Made by a program: the position numbers and the translations under genes. This document shows, piece by piece, positions 45,566-56,290 of a DNA stretch of 64,000 nucleotides. Positions within the stretch are counted from its first letter, which is position 1; each line of letters begins with the position of its first letter. The stretch is from NCBI GenBank assembly GCA_002007465.1, contig LNAC01000065.1:3067804-3131803 (forward strand). Direction: 5' to 3'. The DNA is from Ailurus styani (taxonomy: Eukaryota; Chordata; Mammalia; Carnivora; Ailuridae). The notes under the pieces are model-generated. The model saw only the letters and a program-made list of their open reading frames with translations, was not told the DNA's origin and ran no database searches.

Positions 45566-47789
45566 TCATCTCTTTGGGAAGGCTTTATGGATGATTTTTA
45601 CAAGTTTCATAACCTTCAGAATTGAGGAACTCAGATCAATTCATGTGAGAAACAGCCAGCAGAATGGCTGGGCACTGGAAGGGGAGTTCTGGTTTAGGCT
45701 CTGCCATTTATAGAGTTGTATTTTGAGGTTCTATTCATAAAAAAGAACTATTGTTTCCAAGGACTTCTTGACATCATGGAGAGTCCTTAAATGCCTCTAG
45801 AAGACTGGCTAGCCTCCACTGGGACTCTTCGTAACACCTTCTACAGGCTTTCCTAAAGAATGGGCCGAACTAGAAATTCATATGCTCTTCTTGTGAGCCA
45901 AGGGAGTCCCCCTCCCTCTTCCTTCAGAACCCAGAAAAGGTACCTGGGATACAACCAACTCATAGTGATATTCAGTTATCTGTGTTAGCCACTAAAGTAA
46001 GAGCCAGGTATTTCACAAGCCTTGGAAATTTATATCCTTCTACTTTTTTTTGCCTTCTTGACTTTATCTTACTAGACTCTGAACAACAAAATTTTGAGTT
46101 CAAAGAATCCAGTCATCTGATTTAAGGTGAATGTCTTTATAAACAGATCAGTTCAAATAATTGATGTGTGATTTGGTCACTGTGGTTCTAAAGAAATGAA
46201 CAAGCCCCCATATGTCTCTTTTATAATAAAATGCCATCATAGATTTTACGCTCCTGGTTTCTGGTATCAATTCAGCCTTCTATGATAGGTGTTACTAAAA
46301 ACCTTTGAAGTGCTTGTTTGTACATGCCAGATTTTCTTTAATATGCCAACCGATAAATAATTCCACTCTGCAATATTTCAAAGAAAAAAATGCCAAAAAA
46401 TACCCTGAAAAATGAAGTAAAAGCAAAATAAAATGTTTTTCACATTTCTTCATTTTTTTTTTTTTTAAATAAAGCGTAGGGAATATGGCTCAGGATCTCC
46501 ACCTAGTGGAATCTTTTAGGTGGTAACTTGTAAAACCTAAAACACAAGAAACTTGGGAATGGACCCATTAATTCAGATGAATGATTTTTTCTCTTTCTTT
46601 TTTTTTTCCCTACACAAAATGTATTTACTGAGAGTCTGATATAATAAGTCAATGTTGCTTCTTTTTAACTGAGAGGATTCACATTTCCTAGGTTATTAAG
46701 AGACCTTTCTCCACTAAGCTCTCTTACTCTTGAAAGCTATTTTTTGTTATATTGTAGACAAGATACCTGGGTTTTTCCACTTTCCTTTGCAAGACCATAT
46801 TAAAGGATTTCATTGCTTTTAAAAAATTCCACTCTGACTGGGTGGGAAAAGTAACTGTTGCTCAGGAAAGGCCATTTTTTCTCCAAGTTATTGGCATCAA
46901 ATTTTGATGGAGAAAGTTGCTGATAGTATCTAACAAGTGATACAAGTGCTCTGAGGTAGGTTAAAAAGACATAATAAATCATAAGGCTTCCATCTACTTC
47001 TAGGGTGAATACAGACTGTTTCTGTGCAGCGAACTGGAGAAATTTCAATGACAGCATGTTATTTTCCAGACAGACCACTTCTAGTTCTTTTTCCCCTTGA
47101 AAGGTAAAACACACGCAGTGCAAGTCATGCTTCTACAAGTAGTACTAAACTGCTGCCCTCAGAGCAATTTCTGGAAAACCTCGTGCTACCAGCCCAGAGA
47201 TCTAGAAAAGCTAAGAATTTCCTTGCTGAATCTTCCATCTTCTTTTCATTATGTTGGTATTTTATTTCAAACACCTGAGTCTATGATCCTGAGAGATCAC
47301 TGAGCCAAGAGAAATTCCTGTTTCCTAACTCCTCAGGTTCAGACTCTGAGTCTGTCATCACACTATCCATATGCTGTCTAGAAAGATGAGGAACCTATGA
47401 GGTTCAATAAGCATCTAGTTATAGTTACACTGTTCAATAGACTAGCTGTTTATTCATGACTAGCACACCATATTTGGTAAATAAATGCTTATTAAATTGA
47501 ATTAAATAACATTTAGTTTACATGATAATTGTTCTTTACTACAAAAATAAAGGTACCAATTGTCAGTTTGGTACTAAAGACTGCTATCTATAAAAAGTAT
47601 AAATCTGTGATCACTGATATAAATCTGTGCTTCATAGTCACCCTGGGTTCTTTAGCCAAATTCAGTATTACTTTCATGATAGATTTGAGTTTTTATTTTG
47701 GATTGATGATAGGATAATTACACTAACGGCTACACTTCTTCATCTTTCTATCCCTTTGCTATCCCTCTGCAGTACTCCTCACTCTGCCT
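45566..47789. other. Unique sequence, nothing recognised
   Basis: Poly-T runs at 46452-46466 and 46600-46608. The minus-strand open frame at 46800-47123 (107 codons) shows no domain. No family recognised across about 2.2 kb. Confidence 0.4.
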
Positions 47790-48078
47790 GTGGCCTCAGC
47801 CATGTGGCCTGTTAGCCAATAAGATATTAGCACACTTGGGTCAAACAGAGGCCCAACAAGGCACTTGCACATTTCTGCTTCCTCTCACGTGCTTCTGCCA
47901 TCACCATGAAAACACATTCAGGTAAGTCTATTAGAAGATGAGAGGCAGGTGGGCCAATTACTTTTTTCACCTCAGCCAAGTATCAGACATGTGAGTGAGA
48001 TCAACTGGCACGAGAAAAACGAGCCAGCAGAGCAAAGCCTAAATTGTGGACCTGCAGACTCTTGAGATATTAATATCT
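47790..48078 (+). mobile_element. MLT1-type MaLR LTR, left part
   Basis: agccaagtatcagacatgtg, then gagtgagatcaactggcacg and gtggacctgcagactcttga resemble the middle of a MLT1 LTR. It is split by a SINE and continues after 48290. The left boundary is uncertain. Confidence 0.5.
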
Positions 48079-48270
48079 TTTTTAAAAAAGATTTTATTTA
48101 TTTATTTGAGAAAGAAAGAATAAGAGAGAGACCATAAGTGGGGGGAGGGGTAGAGGGAGAAGCAGACTCCCCGCTGAGCAGGGAGCCCGACACCAGACTC
48201 AATCCCAGGACCCTGGGATCATGACCCGACCTGAAGGCAGATGCTTAACCCACTGAGCCATCCAGGCACC
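48079..48270 (-). mobile_element. SINEC inserted in a MLT1 LTR, minus strand
   Basis: On the minus strand: head gggtgcctggatggctcagt, gggttaagcatctgccttca, body and A tail. Diverged 18-bp duplications cttgagatattaatatct (48061-48078) and cttgagctattaatacct (48271-48288) differ at two bases, marking an older insertion. Confidence 0.93.
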
Positions 48271-48288
48271 CTTGAGCTATTAATACCT

Positions 48289-48355
48289 TAAGCCAGTGAG
48301 TTTTGTGGTGGTATGTTATGCATACAGCATTACTGAGAAAATAGATAACCTATAG
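48289..48355 (+). mobile_element. MLT1-type MaLR LTR, right terminus
   Basis: taagccagtgagttttgtgg, then tggtatgttatgcatacagc and agaaaatagataacc: the MLT1 U5 end. Confidence 0.75.
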
Positions 48356-48473
48356 ATGATGCACACTCAGTTTTGGAATAGCTTAGGGATTAACCAAAGG
48401 AAATTCTTATTGGAAAATAATAATCTGTGCGTAAAAAAGAACTATAGTCTGGGATATTGAAAAATAAGAGCCA

Positions 48474-48670
48474 GGGCGCCTGGGTGGCTCAGTGGGTTAA
48501 AGCCTCTGCTTTCGGCTCAGGTCATGATCCCGGGGTCCTGGGATCGAGGCCCGCGTCGGGCNGAGCCTGCTTCCTCCTCTCTCCTCTCTCTCTGCCTGCC
48601 TCTCTGCCTACTTGTAATCTCTCTCTGTGTGTCAAATAAATAAAATCTTTAAAGAAAAAAGAAAAAAAAA
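48474..48670 (+). mobile_element. SINEC, young mustelid-type, with an N and missing body segment
   Basis: Head gggcgcctgggtggctcagt with gggttaaagcctctgctttc. At 48562 a single N joins gtcgggc to gagcctgc, lacking the roughly 15-20 bases (the ctctgctc..cagg segment) present in sister copies. A perfect duplication, gaaaaataagagccag, lies at 48459-48474 and 48671-48686; the first SINE base may be shared. Confidence 0.95.
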
Positions 48671-48686
48671 GAAAAATAAGAGCCAG

Positions 48687-49624
48687 AGGGGGAAAAGGTA
48701 TGAAGGTTCTTCATGGGGAAGATAAGTTGACATTTTAAGAGAGTTGAAAAGGATATATCACAGAAGCAGGCCAGAATCAATATAACCATACTTACCAAAA
48801 ATTTATGGAAGAAAGGGATTCTGGTGGAGGAAGGTGGCTACCACCCAAGATTTGCCCCCATCACAGATTTAAAAATAACAAGTTTCTTTTAAAACTTGCA
48901 AATCGATCATTTCTACAACTAGGTTTGAGGTTTTTTGTTTGTTTGTTTGTTTGTTTGTTTTTTAGCTGTGAATGGAGGGATATATTAGAAAAGTTCCAAA
49001 GTCCCTTCCACGTGACCCATAATTCTATTATTTTAGTATACCAATTTATTGTTTTGTGAAACAATCCTTAAAAGGCATTGGAGTCATCCCACTATTGCTA
49101 TATGCAATCAGATAGCAGTATTGATAGCATTAAGACCACTAAGATATGAGTGTGTTGAGCTGAGGAATACCTCATGAGAATTATGCTAATAACATGGTTA
49201 GAGAGTTTAGGGCACATGTCTCATTTAGGAGGCAAGCTCCTTGAATGGATCTCTAGATATTTCTGCAGGGGACAGAATGAAAGAACCAAGTTTGACTAGA
49301 ATAACATGGGCAAGCTTTACTTCCATGTATCTTCAGACAGAACTGAGTAACAAGAACTATAAATATGCAGATGATCTCTCACCTACATGTGATTTCCCAT
49401 ATTGAATAAATTTATTTACTCCTTTCCTATCATATACACATATGAAATGGTGCTGCCCTCAAGGTGATTTTGTTACTGAAATAAAAAGCGTATGTATGTG
49501 TGTGTGTATGTGTGGGCAAGTGTAAAATGGAAAAACAAATTAATTTTAAGGGCTGTAGTAACTGACTATTGTGTTTTGGGAGAAGAAGGGTAGTTTCATG
49601 GGGAAATATCTCTTTAATCTCAAC
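48687..49624. other. Unique sequence with GTTT and TG simple repeats
   Basis: A (GTTT)n tract of about six units lies at 48937-48960 and an imperfect (TG)n stretch at 49489-49513. No family or exon is recognised otherwise. Confidence 0.45.
48937..48960 (+). repeat. (GTTT)n microsatellite
   Basis: Tandem gttt tetranucleotides within a T-rich stretch. No SINE or L1 body attaches to it. Confidence 0.9.
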
Positions 49625-49730
49625 TAGAAAGCTCTCTGTGGCCAGGGACCCATCTCATTTTTATATACCTATATCATCCAAGCCCATTGGAATGAACATG
49701 TAGACCATCAACAAACATGTTCTATTCTTC
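49625..49730 (+). mobile_element. L2 LINE 3' scrap
   Basis: gaaagctctctgtggccagg then gacccatctcatttttatat and aacatgtagaccatcaacaa, the end of an L2 in sense orientation. Confidence 0.5.
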
Positions 49731-50724
49731 TCTTTCACGATAAAGAACTTTTAGTGAAGCCTTGCTTTCATAGAGGTGAAAAGGTTTATAATTTCTTCAA
49801 CAGTAAGTATGACTGGTCCTCCACCTTTTATAGTATGGTTTTTAAAAAATTCAGTGATGATTTAGAAATAACAACCTATTTCCTTATTGAAAGGGCCGTT
49901 TAGATAGATATAGAGTTTCCCAATTATTTTTATTATTTCATGTGCAACTATGAGACATCTCCATCTTATAACCTAAAGATGATTAGGTATTAAAGGGGAA
50001 ACTTAATGATTTAGAATTAACTATACAGACAGACAGTAATTATATATTTCCAATCTTTTACACCCTCAGAAATTTTTTAATGATCAAAGTATATTCTCTT
50101 GAAAAGAAAAGAGCTGGTATGAATTCTAATGTTTGCTCTATTTGTTGCAAAGTTTGTACCAGGCAATTAAATAGATAACAGCTACAGAGATATGCTCCAT
50201 AACCATCCCATTTATCTCTCCAACTGGACTTTTCCATCTTCATTTCCATTCCCCTTCCACTCTTCTACCACCTCCTTTTCATACAACTTCTATACATTGC
50301 TTTCATACAACAACACAGAGTTATCAGATTAAAGGAGAAGATATATGTAAAATTCTTAGCAACTGACACATAGTGGATAGTAAATATTGTTACTACTGGC
50401 AATTAAAAATGAAACAAGGAGTTGGCAAAGTAAATGAAAGCAAAATTGTGTTTTATAATCTTAAAAACATATGAGTGGTATCTTCAACACTTACAACCTG
50501 AACTTGCTCTAGACTCTGTACAGCATCATGCTTTTTCTATACTCGGAGACCCAAATGTCTCTTTATTCCCCTCCATGGATTTATACAATCCTTACCCATG
50601 TTAACATTATTGAAAACAAGCCCATATTGAATTCAGTTGCTGATACCAGCCCAGTCTATTTAATGTTTTATTTTTCAGTCCCTAAGGTATTCTTCTGAAA
50701 CAAAGGCAAAACCAGGAGAAAACA
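49731..50724. other. Unique sequence, nothing recognised
   Basis: AT-rich. 50340-50395 (aattcttagcaactgacaca, then tagtggatagtaaatat) may be a MIR tail but is too short to call. Confidence 0.4.
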
Positions 50725-50743
50725 TTAGGACTGTTTCTTTTCT

Positions 50744-50945
50744 TTTTTTTTTTAAGATTTATTTATTTATTTATTTCACAGAGGGAGAGAGATCACAAGG
50801 AGGCAGAGAGGCAGGCAGAGAGAGAGAGGGGGAAGCAGGCTCCCTGCTGAGCAGGGAGCCCGATGCGGGCCTCGATCCCAGGACCCTGAGATCATGACCT
50901 GAGCCGAAAGCAGAGGCTTTAACCCACTGAGCCACCCAGGCGCCC
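50744..50945 (-). mobile_element. SINEC, young mustelid-type, minus strand
   Basis: On the minus strand: head gggcgcctgggtggctcagt with gggttaaagcctctgctttc, full body, CT zone, AAATAAATAAATAAAT tail. A 19-bp duplication with one mismatch (ttagGactgtttcttttct / ttagAactgtttcttttct) lies at 50725-50743 and 50946-50964. Confidence 0.97.
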
Positions 50946-50964
50946 TTAGAACTGTTTCTTTTCT

Positions 50965-51479
50965 ACCCTATACAACAAATGATATTTCTTTTGTTATTTT
51001 CCAGGAGTAGCCCTGTGGCCCCCAAATCTCCAGGAAGCTAGGCTAATTTGTAATTCCATGTTAGCTAATGAATAAAAAGTATATACAAGCATATAAAATA
51101 CAAAAAATATAGTAGCAAGTTAGGCCAATAGTGATGTGAGAGGGTAGTACTCCAGGGAAAGGTCAATAAAGCACAGCAATCTGTGTTAGATAAATAAGAA
51201 CATATGCTCTAGCTATAATTCAAAACCTACCCCCCCAATATGACATAGAGATGGATGGTGTTTACATGCAGAATATATTCATTTGAGTGCAGAGATAAGA
51301 TATGCCAAGGGGTGTGTGGAATTCCTCTAGAGCTAGCTGCAACTGTGGTCCCTTTCACTCTGATTCAAGGAAAGGTGTATCTGAATGCAAGTAACTATGC
51401 GTGCTTGCGCTAGTGTGGAATTCATTTTAACTAGATAAAGAATATAAATTGTTATCTCTCATTGATACCTTAACATTCA
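50965..51479. other. Unique sequence, nothing recognised
   Basis: No family recognised. A short C run lies at 51229-51235. Confidence 0.4.
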
Positions 51480-52455
51480 TAATACATTACTCGCAACATG
51501 TCATATGTCTTGAAGAGGAGGATCTGACCTCATAGATACATGAATTCTTCACAAGTTATTCTATAAATTTAATGTTATCCCAGAAAAGGCATCTAGCTCT
51601 AGATAACTTTGATATGAGATTACACAAGTGATTCATAAGTTAATATTGAAAATAAACAAGCAAGAATAGTCAGAAAAATTCTGGGAAAAAAGAGAAGAGA
51701 CACTAGCTCTATCATATATTAAAACCTATTCTATAGCCATAACAATTAAGATAGTGGGGTACTGGTGCTTAAAAAGGAAAGACAATCAATAAAATATATG
51801 TTTAGGAATAGACCCAAATACATTTCTGAGTATGGTATATGACAAAAATCATATCTCAAATAGATGGGAAATAGCTGCACTGTTCAACAAATGTTATAGG
51901 AATAAAGTGATAGCTATCTTGTGTGTGAGGTTGGAAGGAAGGTGGATAAAGTTAGGAGGCTTACATCACAACTTTTTGTACTATAAATTGGAGCTAGACA
52001 AGATAATTAAACCAAACACAAACAGACATGAAAGCACTTAAAGGAAACAAGGAAAAAAAGTTTTAATAAAATTTAGACTAGAAAATACCTTTGTACAAAT
52101 GACCTAAACCCTATAAAATATGGTATGGGTCCTACCATCAATTTTATAAAAAAAAGATTTTCCGGGGGGGGGAAGCCTTCATCATAAACAAATGACAAAC
52201 TGGGAAAAAAATATTTGCAACTCACATCACAATGGACTAATCTCATTGAAGTGTAAAGAATTCTACAACTCAATAAGAAAAAGACAAAATAAAACAGACA
52301 AAAGATATGAAGGTCATTCACCCAAAGAAAATATAAATGGCTCTTACACAAATTTAAAGATGCTCAGCCTTACACTAAGAGAAATGGAAATGAAAACAAC
52401 AAGCTATTATTTTGCACCTATCAAAATGACGAAGATCAGATCAAAAGGTTTGTAG
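51480..52455 (+). mobile_element. L1M ORF2 3' region fossil
   Basis: Long, decayed L1 fragment. Recognisable words in order: attctataaatttaatgtta (51560), ttctgggaaaaaagag, cctattctatagccataaca with gtggggtactggtgct, aatagacccaaata, cttcatcataaacaaatgac, atatttgcaactcacatcac, aaagatgctcagccttac and gaaatggaaatgaaaacaac. This is the region after the reverse-transcriptase core. Stops and frameshifts break it throughout, so it is non-functional. Confidence 0.92.
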
Positions 52456-52512
52456 AAGGATAAATGCCTCCCCTGTAATGTTCTACTTGGATCCTTGATT
52501 GCAAGTACACAT

Positions 52513-52895
52513 TGTATTATATTCCAAACTGCTATGGCAAAATAGCACAGCCTGGGGGCTTAAACAAGATATATTTATTTCTCAGGGTTCTGGAGGCTGC
52601 AAAATCTAAGATCAAGGTGCCAGCAGATTCCGTTCCTGACTGAGAGTCTGCTTCCTGGCTTGCGGATAGCTGCTTTCTCACTGTGTCCTCACAAAGGAGA
52701 GAGCTCTGACCTCTCTTCCTCTTCTTATAAAGATACTAAACCCATCATAGGGACCTCACCTTCATGACCTCATCTAAATTTAATTATTTCCCAAAGGTCC
52801 CATCTCCAAATGCCATCATATCAGGAGTTAGGGCTTCAAAATTATTAAGTGGGGGGGGTGGACTTGGGGGAGATACAAACATTCACTTCATAACA
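52513..52895 (-). mobile_element. MST/MLT1-type MaLR solo LTR, antisense
   Basis: Antisense MaLR order: gctatggcaaaatagcacag, ttatttctcagggttctgga, tctaagatcaaggtgccagc, tttctcactgtgtcctcaca, ttcatgacctcatctaaatt, tcccatctccaaatgccatc and gagttagggcttcaaaatta, with a G-rich stretch near 52850-52870. Terminal bases tgta..taaca suit LTR ends. About 380 bp, near full length, with no internal sequence attached. Confidence 0.92.
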
Positions 52896-53742
52896 ATACA
52901 ACAATGCAAAGAAGCAAGGGAATCTCATAACAGGTCTGAATTGTAGTGGCTGGTAAGAGCAACTATAGGGAATAGGGAAAGGAGTGTTCTCTAAATAGAA
53001 CCAATATTCACTGAATGCCAACCTTGTGAAGATGGTGTGCTTTATGCTATTTATTTTGGTTTTGTGACATTTTGAGTAGGATTCTGATTCAATTGCATGT
53101 AGTGCATGATGTGTACAAAAGAAGGGCAGTGATGGAGAGACTAGATTGAGTGATGCTTGCCTTTCCAGATTAGTAATATCCTTATTAGTCATACACACAT
53201 ACACAGAGACAGACACCCTGAACTTGCGGAGAATAGATACTGTGGGGGGAAGGCTGACATCTCAAGTTCAAGGATAGCTAAAGATACTGAATCAGAAGTT
53301 ATTTTTTACACTGAACTGCCCCATTTAAGCCTAACTTGTAACTGAAACTCTAGGAAACTCCTTAATTATAGCCAGGAATTTTATTGACATTGGGGTGGAT
53401 GTAGTTAAGACATTACAATTTCCCTTCTCCCTTGTTGCCGTTCCTTGTCATATTTTTTGCTGTGAAAGAAATGACTCACACTTTTCTCCTTTTGCATCAC
53501 TTGAAGGCCACCAGTAAAGGACTTCACTTCCTCTTTTTATTTACCACGGGACAGAGAAGTGACTACACCCCATTCCTGAATTGAGAGAGGAAGAAACAGC
53601 TTCCCCTCCAGACTACCCTCCAGGCTGCGCCGCAGAAATGGAAGAAGAAATGCTCAAGGATGGCCAGATGGTCTGCTGAGCCACAGCTGGGCCTCAGGCC
53701 TATGCAGATGGGTCCAAGGCAGCCTCAGAGGACCCTGGGAAT
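52896..53742. other. Unique sequence, nothing recognised
   Basis: Moderate to high GC towards 53600-53740. Overlapping frames on both strands (minus 52845-53216, plus 53157-53345) show no domain; the minus frame opens at GTG. Confidence 0.4.
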
Positions 53743-53781
<39 letters not shown>

Positions 53782-53800
53782 CACGCTTGCACACACACGT
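53743..53800. repeat. (TG)n(CG)n alternating tract, Z-DNA-prone
   Basis: About 17 TG/GT units run into gcgcgcgcacgc and then acacacacgtg. Nearly every step alternates purine and pyrimidine, with a CG-rich centre, the textbook composition for Z-DNA. Open frames through it on either strand are artefacts of the repeat. Confidence 0.93.
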
Positions 53801-54980
53801 GTTGGGCAGTGGGGGGGCCACATAATGTTTCCCATGGGCCCCAGAATGGCACACACATGACTTACACTGCCAGCAGCCCTGGTGAGATTTTGCTGCCAGG
53901 ACAAGGAAAGGTATAAGAAGTGAAGCATGTGGACCAATGCCTAAAGTCCAGACTACGGTATCTTTGTGAACGTCAGCATACCCAGATAAAATCCAGGAGG
54001 CCCCTACCCCTGACACCTTGTGCTCCAAAGTCTTCTAGTATTGGACACAATCCCAGGGAGACAAATTTAGTTTCAGCCACCAGAATACTAGAGCCTCAAA
54101 ACAGAAAATAATTTTAGTTATAGAAAAAAAGTAAAGAAAATTTTATTTCTGGCACACTAAAGCTTGTGGATTAAAAAATAGTCAGTACAATTTAGTACAG
54201 ATATTTGAGAAGAAAGGTCCTAGTTAAAAGGGCCCCAAATTCCAGGTTAAGTCATGTGTGGCATATTCTGTAAGCCCAGAGGCTCTCTAGTTGTTTCTGA
54301 GCATTTTCTCTGCCTACTTGTTATATGAAGTGAAAAGCAGGTCCTGCAAGAACTGTAGCACTTTAAACCCTACTAGTTAAATACTTCAAAATGCCTTTTC
54401 ACATCAAGATAAGAGTGGTGACCCTTATTGTGAAGTGCTAATCAGCAAGCTGATTGGTTGCTCCAGAGGCTGGTTTTGTGAAAAACTGCCAGATCACCAA
54501 GTTGTGACTGGAAACATTAGTGGCATCACTGTGGTCTCCAAGTGGTCTTTACTAAGCTTTTTATTTTAAAATTTATATATTTCTATAATTTAATTTTTAA
54601 CAATGAATTTGACAACTGACTCACAAAAATCCTGAAACATTAACTGTTGGTTCTGGTGAGACAGTGTAAGCTGCACCAGTTTGTCACTGATTCTCACCCT
54701 GTCCCTAGCATGGTGATTGCCACTTAGTCGGTATTTTACATGTTTGGTGAGTAAATTAGTTCATTAGTTAATGAGTAACTATCAGACCCCAAAAGTTTTC
54801 CAAATGCAAATGCACTAAAAAAACTCAGGTTTGTTTAATATCACATAAAGGATATATAAGGGGTAATCCTTCCAAGTAAGGCAAAAAGTCATGTAAGGCA
54901 AAAATTTTGTTTTGTTGGTCTCAATAAATAACAAATCAACTTGTAAACTTCTACCTTTGCTACTATCCATATAACTTAAC
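53801..54980. other. Unique sequence, nothing recognised
   Basis: 53800-54080 is GC-richer than its surroundings and holds short frames without a domain. 54120-54980 is AT-rich. Confidence 0.4.
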
Positions 54981-54991
54981 AGTTGGATTTT

Positions 54992-55197
54992 TTTAAGATC
55001 TTATTTATTTCTCTGAGAGAGTGTATGTGCATGTGCACACACAAGTGGTGGGGGGTCAGAGGGAGAGAATCTCAAGCAGACTCTCTGCTGAGTGCACAGC
55101 CTGACACAGGGCTCCATCTCATGACCCTGAAATCATGACCTGAGCTGAAACCAAGAGTTAGATGCTTAACCAACTGAGTCACCCAGGCACTCCTAAG
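54992..55197 (-). mobile_element. SINEC, old copy, minus strand
   Basis: On the minus strand: head gagtgcctgggtgactcagt, ggttaagcatctaactcttg, ctcaggtcatgatttcaggg and a diverged CT/GT zone (gtgcatgtgcacacac on the plus strand). Blurred duplications agttggatttt (54981-54991) and aattggatttt (55198-55208). Confidence 0.9.
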
Positions 55198-55377
55198 AAT
55201 TGGATTTTAAACTCAGTGAGATATGCTAACCAACTGTGGCCTAGTTATTTAGCTTTTGTGGGAAAAGCATGTTACTTGGGGGCCTTCACTGGTACCAGTG
55301 ATGTCTTTTATTTCTTAAGTTGAACTAAGGTTTTATAGGTGTTTGGTTTCTTATTATGTTTTCATAACTTCAGGTAG

Positions 55378-55640
55378 GCATGGAGTATTGGTTAGGACCA
55401 CAGATTGAAGCCAGATGGCTCGGGTTAGAATCTCAGTTCTTTATACTTAACTGTGCATGTGACATCTGGCATGGTACTGGTCTGTAATCTCCTTATCAGC
55501 AAGTTGAGGACAACGACACTACCTACTTCATGGGGTATGCGTGAGGACTGACTATGTTAAGATATGTGATGTGCTTGGAAAAAAATACATAAAAGGTAGC
55601 CTGTAAGTGTTAGGGTATTGTATTATTATGTGAATCATGT
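55378..55640 (+). mobile_element. MIR SINE
   Basis: MIR order is clear: ggagtattggttaggaccac, then gaagccagatggctcgggtt, agaatctcagttctttatac, ccttatcagcaagttgagga, ctacctacttcatggggtat and gtgaggactgactatgttaa. Confidence 0.88.
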
Positions 55641-56199
55641 ATCATATTATAAAAAGAAAAAATATTTTTTAAAAAACCAAAAGTTGAACTACATATTGTT
55701 GCAACATTTTCTAATTAAAAAAAATTCTACCCACATTTGCCCATTCTGAGCCTTTCAAATTGATCTAGTACCTGTGGACAAGCCCACCCCACGGCTGAGT
55801 GAAAATGTTCCAGTGTGTTCCCATTCCCTTCTTGGACCCACTCAGGCTCCTCTCACTTGCCTCCTTAGTCCATTTTCTCTTCAGCTTTCCTGGCTTCACA
55901 AACCCCATTGCAGCTCTTCACCATGGACATTTATCCCCACCTGGCCTAGAATAGATGGCCTGGAGTTAAATTTCTTAGTCCCACTACTAACTTATGAGAA
56001 GGACCCCAGGTCTCAGGCCTCTGGTCTCATTAGCCTGAGAGACAGCAGCATCTCCTGGGACCCACCCCTACCAGTCTTGATTCTCCTAGGCCCCTACCTG
56101 GAGGGGGTAGGAATCAAATGACATTTAAAGCATGTATATGCAAGTATGAATAGACTTGAGATGTAATTTTAGCCCTGGGAAGGGAAATGAAGAGGAAAA
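55641..56199. other. Unique sequence, nothing recognised
   Basis: The open frame at 55774-56121 (115 codons) opens at GTG, is proline- and leucine-rich from CT-rich sequence, and shows no domain. It might overlie a very old L2-like CT-rich fragment. Confidence 0.35.
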
Positions 56200-56290
56200 G
56201 CATTGGACTAAATTCAGAGTTAATGAGGTCAAGTGAAACGATGCTTATACAGTGTTTGGCACTTAAGTATTATTCAATAATTAATACTTG
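56200..56290 (+). mobile_element. MIR SINE tail scrap
   Basis: gagttaatgaggtcaagtga, then tacagtgtttggcacttaag and tattattcaataattaatac, the MIR 3' end. Confidence 0.5.

Noticed and set aside
52162..52170. G run and the G-rich stretch 52850-52870 as G-quadruplex candidates
   Set aside because: The first is a single run within the L1 fossil; the second has too few separated G runs for the classic motif and belongs to a MaLR LTR.
53654..54028. 124-codon minus-strand frame with a Thr-His run, plus two overlapping frames
   Set aside because: Runs through the TG/CA tract at 53743-53800; frames are open on both strands because the repeat lacks stops.
55774..56121. 115-codon proline/leucine-rich plus-strand frame
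   Set aside because: Starts at GTG; composition follows from CT-rich DNA; no motif and no splice context.
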